A stretch of 9,015 nt of DNA from Pseudomonadota bacterium. GTDB taxonomy: Bacteria; Pseudomonadota; Gammaproteobacteria; Enterobacterales; Succinivibrionaceae. The stretch is from the NCBI GenBank assembly GCA_023460615.1, contig JAEWPL010000308.1, positions 1 through 9,015 of the forward strand, read 5' to 3'. Under the pieces are notes generated by a model. It was given only the letters and a program-made list of their open reading frames with translations. It was not told where the DNA came from and searched no databases. Position numbers and translations under genes: made by a program. This document shows positions 1 through 6,372 of the stretch, in pieces (positions within the stretch are counted from its first letter, which is position 1; every line of letters starts with the position of its first letter).

Positions 1-29
1 AAAAAGCTAAACAACAAAAGGATTTACTT

Positions 30-1190
30 ATGTCAGATATTCAAACTATTTGCAAACAGGCATTCAAGGCTAAATTCAACGCTGAGCCTACCATGTATGA
101 GTATGCTCCTGGTCGTGTAAACATCATCGGTGAGCACACTGATTACAATGGTGGTTTCGTGCTACCTTGTGCAATTAAGTATGGTACTTGCATGTATGCA
201 AGAGCAAATGGCACTAACAAAATTCGTGTGCTAGCTTGCGACATGAATAATGATTACGACGAGTTTGAAATCGCACCACAAATTGAAAAGCACGCAAGCA
301 AGTTATGGGTAAATTACCTACGTGGTGTAACTTATCAATTTGCTAAAAAGTATGGTGATAAGGTTCAAGGCTTAGATATCGCTATCAAAGGTGATGTGCC
401 ACCAGGAGCTGGTCTATCCTCCTCAGCTTCTTTAGAGGTTTGCTTTGGTCACTTATTATCAAGCGCTTTTGGTTTAGGTACTAAACTTATGGATGTAGCT
501 TTAATTGGTCAAGCAGCTGAAGCTTACATCGGTATGAAGTGCGGTATCATGGATCAGGCTATTAGTGCTAATGGTACAAAAGATCACTTATTAAGAATTG
601 ATTGTAAGAGCTATGAGTTAACTCAAGTTGCTGTACCACAAAACTTAGTTATTCTAATTATCAATTCTAACATCAAGCATCAATTAGTAGGCTCTGAGTA
701 TAACGACCGTCGTGAAAGCTGTGAAAAGGCTGCTAAGATCATGGGCGTTGATTTACTACGTGATGCAACTATGGCTCAATTAGATAAGTTTAAGTCTCAA
801 ATGGATGATGAGACCTATCGTCGTGCTAGACACGTAATCACTGAAGATGAGCGCGTGTTAGAGGCAAGTGCTGCTTTTGAAAAGGGCGATTTAGATACTC
901 TAGCTAAGCTAATGTATCAATCTCACGTTTCTATGAAGGACGATTTTGAAATCACCGTAAAAGAAACTGATGCTTTAGTAGACATCGTAAAGAACACTTT
1001 AGGTCAACAAAAAGCTGCAGTACGTCAAACTGGTGGCGGTTTTGGTGGCTGCGTAGTAGCTGTTGTTGAGCCAGAGAATGTACAAAAGGTTAAAGATGCT
1101 GTTAATGCTCAATACAAGGCAGTATCAGGTATCGATGCTACTATCTTTGAGACCACCGCTTGTGCTGGTGCTCACTTTGAGAAACTATAA
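30..1190 (+). CDS. galK: Galactokinase, GHMP kinase family
   Basis: Cytoplasmic enzyme that phosphorylates D-galactose at C1 with ATP, the entry step of the Leloir pathway. At 386 aa it is close to the usual bacterial length (E. coli about 382). Visible motifs are the galactokinase signature GRVNIIGEHTDYNGG (residues 28-42), the GHMP ATP-binding loop PPGAGLSSSAS (124-134), the catalytic-base motif GIMDQ with Asp175, and the C-terminal glycine-rich motif TGGGFGGC near residues 336-343. Arg29 corresponds to the conserved transition-state Arg. The start is supported by an AAAAGGA ribosome site at 16-22, 7 nt before the ATG. The next feature is a terminator, so it is the last gene of its unit; whether galT, galE or a transporter precedes it lies outside the window. 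Identity is very secure. Confidence 0.98.
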   Translation: MSDIQTICKQAFKAKFNAEPTMYEYAPGRVNIIGEHTDYNGGFVLPCAIKYGTCMYARANGTNKIRVLACDMNNDYDEFEIAPQIEKHASKLWVNYLRGVTYQFAKKYGDKVQGLDIAIKGDVPPGAGLSSSASLEVCFGHLLSSAFGLGTKLMDVALIGQAAEAYIGMKCGIMDQAISANGTKDHLLRIDCKSYELTQVAVPQNLVILIINSNIKHQLVGSEYNDRRESCEKAAKIMGVDLLRDATMAQLDKFKSQMDDETYRRARHVITEDERVLEASAAFEKGDLDTLAKLMYQSHVSMKDDFEITVKETDALVDIVKNTLGQQKAAVRQTGGGFGGCVVAVVEPENVQKVKDAVNAQYKAVSGIDATIFETTACAGAHFEKL

Positions 1191-1219
1191 GCCTAAAAAG
1201 CTTTAAGCAATCCTTTTAG

Positions 1220-1243
1220 CACCTCCTTTTAGGAGGTGTTTTT
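1220..1243 (+). terminator. Rho-independent terminator of galK
   Basis: A perfect 7-bp GC-rich stem, CACCTCC (1220-1226) with GGAGGTG (1232-1238) around a 5-nt loop, is followed directly by TTTTTG. It starts 29 bp after the galK stop codon, so it ends the galK transcript before the convergent peptidase operon. Confidence 0.92.
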
Positions 1244-1267
1244 GTATCTTGAGAGCAAAGTTTTTGC

Positions 1268-1298
1268 AAAAGAAAAGGTAAGCTTTTGCTTACCTTTT
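1268..1298 (-). terminator. Terminator of the C69 peptidase operon (possibly bidirectional)
   Basis: An 11-bp perfect stem, AAAAGGTAAGC (1273-1283) with GCTTACCTTTT (1288-1298), closes a TTTT loop. Read on the minus strand it is followed by the interrupted T tract TTTTCTTTT, and it lies about 20 bp after the stop of the downstream peptidase gene. On the plus strand the stem also ends in TTTT, so it may back up the galK terminator. Confidence 0.85.
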
Positions 1299-1319
1299 AA
1301 TAGTTAATAGAAGTCAAAA

Positions 1320-3059
1320 TTAGTTTGCTTGTGAAAGCTTTACATAAGCAGGTGGATTTGAGATATCCTGCTTTAACACCTCATCAGAATTAGTCGATAA
1401 TACAGTATCGATTTTTCCTTCTTCTTTAGGTTTATTCTCACTAATATTTAGATCTTCTTTAGGATCTTTGTAGTTTTTAGGTCTAAAAAGTTTTGGTCCT
1501 TGATTTTTGGCATACTTGATATTGCCACCATTGTTGATTGAAGCAATAAGTTTACCTGGCAAATCTCTCCAAACCTCAAAGTTCTTTTTAGCATTCATAA
1601 GTAGAGCCTTATTAAACTCATCATGAGATAAATTTAAAGAAGTATTGATAAGAGACTTAGAGGCATTCTCAAGTCTTGTAGCGGTATCTTTTACTTGGGT
1701 GATAAAAGGAGAGTAGTAACCACGAGTTAAGGTACCTACAGAGGTTGCAGCCCAATACATCTTGTTTTCGTCATAGATTTTTCTGTTAACTCTACTGTAG
1801 ATGTCAGTGATAGGAGCTACAGGAAGTGGTACGAAGACACTTTCACCAGGGGAGGTTAGGGCAATCCAAGAAATAGGTGCTGGTAATTTGTCATTAAACT
1901 GATTGATCCAAATATAGGTAATACTAGTTGTGGAGATCACACGCTCTTTGTTGTACAAACCAAAGCTGTAAGGTTGTGCAAATAAACCACCAGTCTCACC
2001 TTTAGTGTAATCAAATTCAGTGCCAATATAGCTATCACGATGAATACTCATCAGATCTTCTAAAGTCATTTTCTGATCTGGTTTTACAGAGAATGGATAT
2101 TCTTTAGTATTACCAGATTCTGGCCATGGATTAAGTTTTAAGGATGGAGCTGCCATATCAAGACCTCTCCATACACGGCGAAGACAAGAGTATGGGTGGA
2201 ATCTCTCGACACTTCTAATAGATTCTAACCAATCTAAATGACCTTCTTTATCAAAAACTGCCCAGCCTAATTTTTTCAATTCGTCAATCATAGATTGATG
2301 GAAGATCTGATCTTTGTTATTAGGATCAAGACTTCTAATTCTAAATTGGTTAGCTGCGATAAAGAATTCTCCATCAGGTACTTTTTGAGCTACCCAAAAG
2401 CCACCCTTACCAGATGGGTTAGGCTCCATTTCAATTACCCAACCTTCATCTTTGTCAGCAACTAGTAAGGTTTCAGCAGTACCCCAAAGTCCGTATTTGT
2501 CAATTAAATCGCCCATTAAAGCAATTGCTTCTTTAGCAGTTTTACATCTTTCTAAGGCTACACGACCTAATTCTGAGGAGTAGAAAATACCGGTGCCTTC
2601 ACCTGGTTTAATGTAATCAAATCTGTCAGAGCTATCGGTGCATTCACCTAGCATTAAACCGTGCTCATTGATAATGCCATAGTTACTATCAAGATATGCA
2701 TAAGTGTGCTTTACCTGAGGAATTGATCCTAAAGGTATGGTTTTATCAACCCCTTCAAATTGATAATCAGGACCACGACCATCAACATTTAAGCGAGGGG
2801 TGTAATCAGTGTTGTAGGTTGGATATGGCTCACGAGCACAAGCTGAAGGATATACATAACGTACCTCTCCTTCCTCATGATCGGCTGCTGGCACATAAAC
2901 AACACTTGTGTCACCTGTGTAACCGTCGTTAGAGTGGGTTACATACATACTACCGTCAGCTGATGCACCCTTGGTTAAAAGCGCAGTTGTACAAGCATAA
3001 GTCTGGGGTACTAATAAAGCTAACATAGAAACTGTAAATAAGGTTTTAGTAATTCTCAT
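1320..3059 (-). CDS. Secreted C69-family dipeptidase (PepD-like), nucleophile intact
   Basis: A predicted Ntn-hydrolase dipeptidase (Peptidase_C69, the Lactobacillus PepD family) that splits dipeptides outside the cytoplasm. A signal peptide (residues 1-22: basic MRITK, hydrophobic core, then TYA) ends exactly before Cys23 in ACTTALLTKG, the position of the family's N-terminal nucleophile. Conserved stretches follow: GASADGS (31-37), SNDG (43-46), YGIINEHG (127-134) with GECT (138-141), ALERCKTAKEA (168-178), and the family motif HRDSYIGTEFD (340-350). At 579 aa it exceeds the roughly 470 aa of lactobacillal enzymes; part of the excess is a charged, Asn/Lys/Glu-rich tail from about residue 527. 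It lies 10 bp downstream of a paralogue in the same operon; the TAGG Shine-Dalgarno overlaps that gene's TAG stop, so translation is probably coupled. TYAC is not a good lipobox, so signal peptidase I processing is preferred. Family is secure; exact substrate is unknown. Confidence 0.92.
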   Translation of the reverse strand: MRITKTLFTVSMLALLVPQTYACTTALLTKGASADGSMYVTHSNDGYTGDTSVVYVPAADHEEGEVRYVYPSACAREPYPTYNTDYTPRLNVDGRGPDYQFEGVDKTIPLGSIPQVKHTYAYLDSNYGIINEHGLMLGECTDSSDRFDYIKPGEGTGIFYSSELGRVALERCKTAKEAIALMGDLIDKYGLWGTAETLLVADKDEGWVIEMEPNPSGKGGFWVAQKVPDGEFFIAANQFRIRSLDPNNKDQIFHQSMIDELKKLGWAVFDKEGHLDWLESIRSVERFHPYSCLRRVWRGLDMAAPSLKLNPWPESGNTKEYPFSVKPDQKMTLEDLMSIHRDSYIGTEFDYTKGETGGLFAQPYSFGLYNKERVISTTSITYIWINQFNDKLPAPISWIALTSPGESVFVPLPVAPITDIYSRVNRKIYDENKMYWAATSVGTLTRGYYSPFITQVKDTATRLENASKSLINTSLNLSHDEFNKALLMNAKKNFEVWRDLPGKLIASINNGGNIKYAKNQGPKLFRPKNYKDPKEDLNISENKPKEEGKIDTVLSTNSDEVLKQDISNPPAYVKLSQAN

Positions 3060-3069
3060 CTTTTAGAGC

Positions 3070-4758
3070 CTATTTGTCGTTAATCTTTGGGGTAAGTTGT
3101 GGTTTTTCTTTTTTGTCATCAGTCTTTACAGGCTTTTTTACAGCCTTTTTGCGATACTTATCTACAGGAGTAAACTTAGGGTTATGACCTTCTGCATAAC
3201 GCAACTTAAAACCATTGTCATGAATTTCTAAAAGCTTATGGTAAAGATTGTGCCATTTGTTAACTAACAAAATGGCATTAGAGTTGATAAGCGCGAAGAA
3301 ATCATTCTTACTTACATTTTGATATTCTTTTAATAAATCAAAAGCACGCTGCTCTGATTCCATAGCTTTGATTTTTACATTATCAATCATGGTAAAGTAG
3401 TAAGCTTTAGTTAAAGTTCCCACGAAGCTTGATGACCACCACAATTTAGTTTTATCAAACTCTGAGCGCGATACTTTAGTATAAGCATCTGGAAGTTTTG
3501 CTACACACAATGGCACGAAGCTGTTTTCAGCTGGTGTATTGATAGCAATCCAAGCAATTGGAGCTGGCAAGGCTTTACCAACTTGCGCAATGGTAGTGTA
3601 GGTGGTTGACGCATTGTTAAAGGCTCTTTCACTTTCATACTTATCATAGGTATAAGGTGATGCAAAAAAGCCACCACTTTCTTTAGTGCTAGAATCAAAC
3701 TTGGTACCAGCATAAGTATCACGATGTAGCATCATCAGATCTTGAGTGCTGATAGTTTTATCAGGAATTACACTAAATGGGTAAGAGTCATCATAGCCTT
3801 TTACATAAGGGGAGAAGTGAGCTGAATGCTTCATTAAACTATAGCCTCTCCAGACTCTACGCATAGAGTAATAAGGATAAATTTCAGTACCCTTAACAGA
3901 GGTTAACCAGTCTACAAGACCATCTTTGTTGAGTTTTGCAAGTTTTAGATCTTTTAAAATCTTATCAAGATTTGGCTTGTAAATTAGAGTATCGTCGTTT
4001 TTATCAATAGCTCTGATTTTGAACTGATCGGCACTTACAAAGAAAGTGCCATCCTCAATTTTTTTTGCAATCCAAAATGAATAAGCTTGATTATGATGTT
4101 TTTTATCAATATAAGGCATCATTTCCATGCAGTAGGCTTCTGTCTTATCTGCAATGACTAAGGTTTGAGGTTTACCCCATAAACCATAAGTATCGATTAA
4201 ACTACCTACAAGTAAAACCGCCTCCTTCGCAGTTTTACAACGTTCAAGCGCAATTCTTGAAAGCTCTTGAGCACAGAAGATACCTGAAGCTTCTTTGATA
4301 TCAATATAGTCATATAAAGAGGTGTGATTTGTAGATACTGCAACACAAAGCCCATACTCATTGATAATGCCACTGTCACCATCAAGGTAGGCAAAGGTCT
4401 TTTGCTCCTCAAGTATTTTTCCTACCGGCAAAGTCTTATTTAAATCTTTATAGTAATAATTTAAAGTACGACTCTTATCATTTAATCTTGGTACATAAGT
4501 ACAGTTTAAATCAGGAATTTCTCCATAAACTGTAGCTTGTGGAAAAATATCTTTTAAAGTATCGTCTTTGTGTTTTTTTGAATCGATAAAGGTAATACTA
4601 GGATCGATATTAAAGCCGTCATTAGAGCAACTTACAAGCATGGAGCCATCTGCGCTAGCCCCTTTAGTTACAACGGTAATGGTATTTGCGTGAGCCTCAT
4701 TTAACTGACACACAGTTAACACTAGTATGCCTAAAATTTTTAGTGTGTGTTTGTACAT
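3070..4758 (-). CDS. Secreted C69-family peptidase paralogue lacking the nucleophile Cys
   Basis: First gene of the two-gene peptidase operon, 562 aa, paralogous along its length to the gene downstream. A signal peptide (residues 1-24) ends in AHA. The mature protein begins NTITVVTKGASADGS, aligning without gaps to CTTALLTKGASADGS of the partner, so Asn25 stands where the catalytic Cys is expected. A second family position also differs: GECT in the partner reads AVST here (140-143). Other motifs persist: SNDG (45-48), GIINEYG (130-136), ALERCKTAKEA (170-180) and HRDTYAGTKFD. The tail from about residue 530 is very Lys-rich and unlike the partner's. The start follows a GGA-type ribosome site (4765-4767) 6 nt before the ATG. 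It could be an inactive binding or regulatory partner, or use an alternative N-terminal residue such as Thr26 after different processing. Family is secure; catalytic activity is doubtful. Confidence 0.88.
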   Translation of the reverse strand: MYKHTLKILGILVLTVCQLNEAHANTITVVTKGASADGSMLVSCSNDGFNIDPSITFIDSKKHKDDTLKDIFPQATVYGEIPDLNCTYVPRLNDKSRTLNYYYKDLNKTLPVGKILEEQKTFAYLDGDSGIINEYGLCVAVSTNHTSLYDYIDIKEASGIFCAQELSRIALERCKTAKEAVLLVGSLIDTYGLWGKPQTLVIADKTEAYCMEMMPYIDKKHHNQAYSFWIAKKIEDGTFFVSADQFKIRAIDKNDDTLIYKPNLDKILKDLKLAKLNKDGLVDWLTSVKGTEIYPYYSMRRVWRGYSLMKHSAHFSPYVKGYDDSYPFSVIPDKTISTQDLMMLHRDTYAGTKFDSSTKESGGFFASPYTYDKYESERAFNNASTTYTTIAQVGKALPAPIAWIAINTPAENSFVPLCVAKLPDAYTKVSRSEFDKTKLWWSSSFVGTLTKAYYFTMIDNVKIKAMESEQRAFDLLKEYQNVSKNDFFALINSNAILLVNKWHNLYHKLLEIHDNGFKLRYAEGHNPKFTPVDKYRKKAVKKPVKTDDKKEKPQLTPKINDK

Positions 4759-4783
4759 ACCTAATCCAAATTTTTGTTTTTTT

Positions 4784-4789
4784 GTTATA
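4784..4789 (-). promoter_or_regulatory. Candidate -10 of the peptidase operon promoter
   Basis: TATAAC on the minus strand lies 25 bp before the start codon of the first peptidase gene, giving a leader of about 19 nt. No good -35 hexamer sits 16-18 bp upstream (the sequence there is close to GTGTAA), which suggests dependence on an activator. This is a visual match only. Confidence 0.4.
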
Positions 4790-4797
4790 TGTAATTA

Positions 4798-4831
4798 GTG
4801 TATGTTTTACACCTAAAACGGCTTGGTGTAA
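4798..4831. promoter_or_regulatory. Candidate operator: three GTGTA half-sites upstream of the peptidase operon
   Basis: Two overlapping inverted repeats share the middle arm. GTGTA (4798-4802) and TACAC (4808-4812) form a perfect dyad with a 5-nt spacer. TTACACC (4807-4813) and GGTGTAA (4825-4831) form a perfect 7-bp dyad with an 11-nt spacer. The cluster lies over and just upstream of the -35 zone of the candidate peptidase promoter. LysR-type regulators bind dyads of about this geometry, and one is encoded next door, so it is the obvious candidate; this pairing is inference. Confidence 0.5.
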
Positions 4832-4903
4832 TGCCTTTGCTTTGAAAAGTTAAAACTTGGGCACAATAAATTGTTAAATTTATGAGATTTTTCAAAGCTT
4901 GAT

Positions 4904-4945
4904 CAAAAAAATAAAAAGGCAGCTTACAAATTATGTAAGCTACCT
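4904..4945 (-). terminator. Rho-independent terminator of the LysR-family gene
   Basis: On the minus strand a 12-bp stem (4934-4945 with 4917-4928, one G-U wobble) around loop TAATT is followed by the tract TTTTTATTTTTTT. It lies about 50 bp after the regulator's stop codon and separates that gene from the peptidase operon on the same strand, so the operon needs its own promoter. Confidence 0.93.
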
Positions 4946-4993
4946 AACAAATCACAAGCTACATTGTTTGATTGATGTAAGGATAGAAATTGA

Positions 4994-5887
4994 CTATTTT
5001 GAGTAGAAATCTTTTATAAACTTTTTAAACTTTTTGACGGAGCCTAAAGAGTCTTTATCAACCTGTACTAAAGAGAAGGGACGTTTTAGTTTTAAACCGT
5101 CGATTTTTAGTTTTTTTATCTCTCGTCTTTTAAGTTCTGCCTCAATTGAAATTTGAGAGAGAATACCAATAGTATCAGAGTTTTCCACAAAACCTTTTAC
5201 AGCTTGAGCATCTAAAAAACTCATCCCAATATTGTAATCGTCGATATTCTCGCCTTTATCTTTTAGTTGATCCTCAATTAAAGTTCGTGTAACTGTACCT
5301 TCATCCTTTAGAATTAGTGGTACTTTTTTTAGCTCTGATAGCGAAATTGCTTTTTGTTTGGCTAAAGGAGAGTTGTAGCGTACAAAAGCTACTAGCTCAT
5401 CTTCTTTAAAAGGTGTGTAGTTTAAATCACTTCTAAAATTGCAGGCTTCCACAAGACCTAAATCTACTTTTGACTGTAATACAAGATTTTCCACAAAAGC
5501 GGTGTTTCCTGTAGTAAGCGTGATTTTGATATTAGGAAAGAGCTTTTTAAATTCTACTAGTAGCTGTGGCAGTATAAATTGCATAATAGTAGGTGTTGCG
5601 CCTATAGATAAATTACCTTCAAATTTTTCATTCAAAGCATTCATCTCAAAGGCTAAATTCTCATAATTAGCCAAGATGATATTAGCGTGTTTTAAAAGTA
5701 ATTTTCCAGCTTCTGTAAGTTCAATAGAGTTTGTTTTTCTGATAAAAAGTTTAGTATCAAACTCTTCTTCTAGCTCATGAACATGTCTACTGATAGCAGG
5801 TTGGCATTTAAATAATTCTTTTGATGCCTTTGTAAAGCTTAGATTATTTGCCACACTCACAAATACTTTTAGTCTTATATCAATCAT
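4994..5887 (-). CDS. LysR-family transcriptional regulator
   Basis: A 297-aa DNA-binding regulator of typical LysR length. Residues 2-60 form the N-terminal winged helix-turn-helix, with the family pattern LKVFVSVANNLSFTKAS, then QPAISRHVHELEEEFDTKLF and ELTEAGKLLL. A linker helix (about 62-88) leads to the effector-binding domain (about 90-297, beginning GNLSIGATPT). The start is fixed by family alignment, because the helix-turn-helix begins right after Met1 and the next Met is residue 82. No Shine-Dalgarno is visible; a TATAAA sits so close to the ATG that the transcript may be leaderless. It is transcribed toward the peptidase operon and away from the yjjPB operon, so either could be its target. 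The effector domain gives me a faint impression of CysL/YeiE-type proteins, but I cannot assign an effector. Confidence 0.93.
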   Translation of the reverse strand: MIDIRLKVFVSVANNLSFTKASKELFKCQPAISRHVHELEEEFDTKLFIRKTNSIELTEAGKLLLKHANIILANYENLAFEMNALNEKFEGNLSIGATPTIMQFILPQLLVEFKKLFPNIKITLTTGNTAFVENLVLQSKVDLGLVEACNFRSDLNYTPFKEDELVAFVRYNSPLAKQKAISLSELKKVPLILKDEGTVTRTLIEDQLKDKGENIDDYNIGMSFLDAQAVKGFVENSDTIGILSQISIEAELKRREIKKLKIDGLKLKRPFSLVQVDKDSLGSVKKFKKFIKDFYSK

Positions 5888-5894
5888 TTTTAGT

Positions 5895-5923
5895 TTTATA
5901 CAAAATTAACCAATTCGCTTGTA
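5895..5923 (-). promoter_or_regulatory. Candidate promoter of the LysR-family gene
   Basis: The minus strand has TATAAA (5895-5900) only 7 bp before the ATG. Any -35 (TACAAG at 5918-5923, 17-bp spacing) is weak. If this -10 is used, transcription would begin at or next to the start codon. Confidence 0.35.
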
Positions 5924-5984
5924 TGTTTGAAAAATTCTAGCACAGATGATTATGAGTTTAGGCATTACATATTGTTATGGTAAG

Positions 5985-6000
5985 TGTGACGGATATCAAA
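5985..6000 (+). promoter_or_regulatory. CRP-like binding site upstream of the yjjPB operon
   Basis: TGTGA-N6-TCAAA matches the CRP consensus TGTGA-N6-TCACA at nine of ten positions. Its centre (5992.5) is about 63 bp upstream of the start predicted from the TATAAT at 6044-6049, close to the class I activator position (-61.5). The same bases could be read as a poorer FNR-type site (GTGAC-N4-ATCAA). CRP control is inferred. Confidence 0.6.
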
Positions 6001-6018
6001 TCTTATTATGAGGTAAAA

Positions 6019-6049
6019 CTGAAATTTTTTAATTCAAAATATCTATAAT
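6019..6049 (+). promoter_or_regulatory. Promoter of the small secreted protein-yjjP-yjjB operon
   Basis: A perfect -10 TATAAT lies at 6044-6049. The best -35 candidate is CTGAAA (6019-6024, four of six) with a long 19-bp spacer, which fits a promoter needing an activator. The predicted start is near 6056, leaving a leader of about 62 nt before the first ATG. Confidence 0.65.
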
Positions 6050-6060
6050 GCCACGCAAAA

Positions 6061-6078
6061 GTAATAAGGCCTTACTAC
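6061..6078. repeat. Palindrome in the leader of the yjjPB operon (possible operator)
   Basis: GTAATAAGGCCTTACTAC is an 18-bp palindrome with a single mismatched pair (A6064/C6075) around a perfect TAAGGCCTTA core. It begins about 5 bp after the predicted transcription start, where a repressor would block initiation. As RNA it has almost no loop and no T tract, so a protein-binding site is likelier than a terminator. Confidence 0.45.
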
Positions 6079-6117
6079 AAAACTTACTTTCTTTTGTTAC
6101 TTTACAAGGTTATATAA

Positions 6118-6366
6118 ATGAAAATTACTGTGTTAAAAGTTTTGTCTGGTTTAATGATAGCTGTTTCTTTTTCCTGTTTTGCAACTATGGAAGCTGCTTG
6201 GGATTTAGATGAGAATGGCAATGATTCTGTTGAAGCTCAAGCTTTGCATGAGAAATGCCCATCTCATGTGTTAATTAAATCAAAGAGTGGAAAAGTTGTA
6301 GATCATGCAATCTCTAATACTGACAATACCTCTTTAGAAGATAACTCTGAGTGTTTATATAACTAA
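6118..6366 (+). CDS. Small exported protein of unknown function
   Basis: I do not recognise this 82-aa protein. It starts with a convincing signal peptide (residues 1-22: MKITVLK, a hydrophobic core, then CFA) with likely signal peptidase I cleavage before Thr23, leaving about 60 residues. The mature part is acidic near its start (WDLDENGND, 28-36) and has two cysteines, Cys47 and Cys79, which could form a disulfide in the periplasm. Cys20 is not in a good lipobox (VSFSC), so a lipoprotein is unlikely. The start has a good AAGGT ribosome site (6106-6110) 7 nt upstream. It is the first gene of an operon, 6 bp before yjjP, so a periplasmic role linked to that exporter is possible but unproven. 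Coding status is supported by the signal peptide, ribosome site, promoter and operon position. Confidence 0.78.
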   Translation: MKITVLKVLSGLMIAVSFSCFATMEAAWDLDENGNDSVEAQALHEKCPSHVLIKSKSGKVVDHAISNTDNTSLEDNSECLYN

Positions 6367-6372
6367 GCTATC

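Noticed and set aside
1191..1210. AAAAGCTTT-type palindrome right after galK.
   Set aside because: It is short and AT-rich with no T tract; the real terminator lies just downstream at 1220-1243.
4863..4874. ACAAT-N2-ATTGT mini-palindrome between the regulator and the peptidase operon.
   Set aside because: Five-bp AT-rich arms are expected by chance in this composition, and nothing nearby supports a function.
5946..6011. A 21-codon open frame (starting MIMSLGITYC) upstream of the yjjPB operon, a possible leader peptide.
   Set aside because: It has no ribosome site, ends before the TATAAT at 6044 and overlaps the CRP-like site, so it would lie outside the operon transcript.
6166..6180. A lipoprotein signal (VSFSC at residues 16-20) in the small exported protein.
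   Set aside because: The -3 residue before the Cys is Ser, not Leu, Val or Ile, and -2 is Phe. The CFA site two residues later fits signal peptidase I better.
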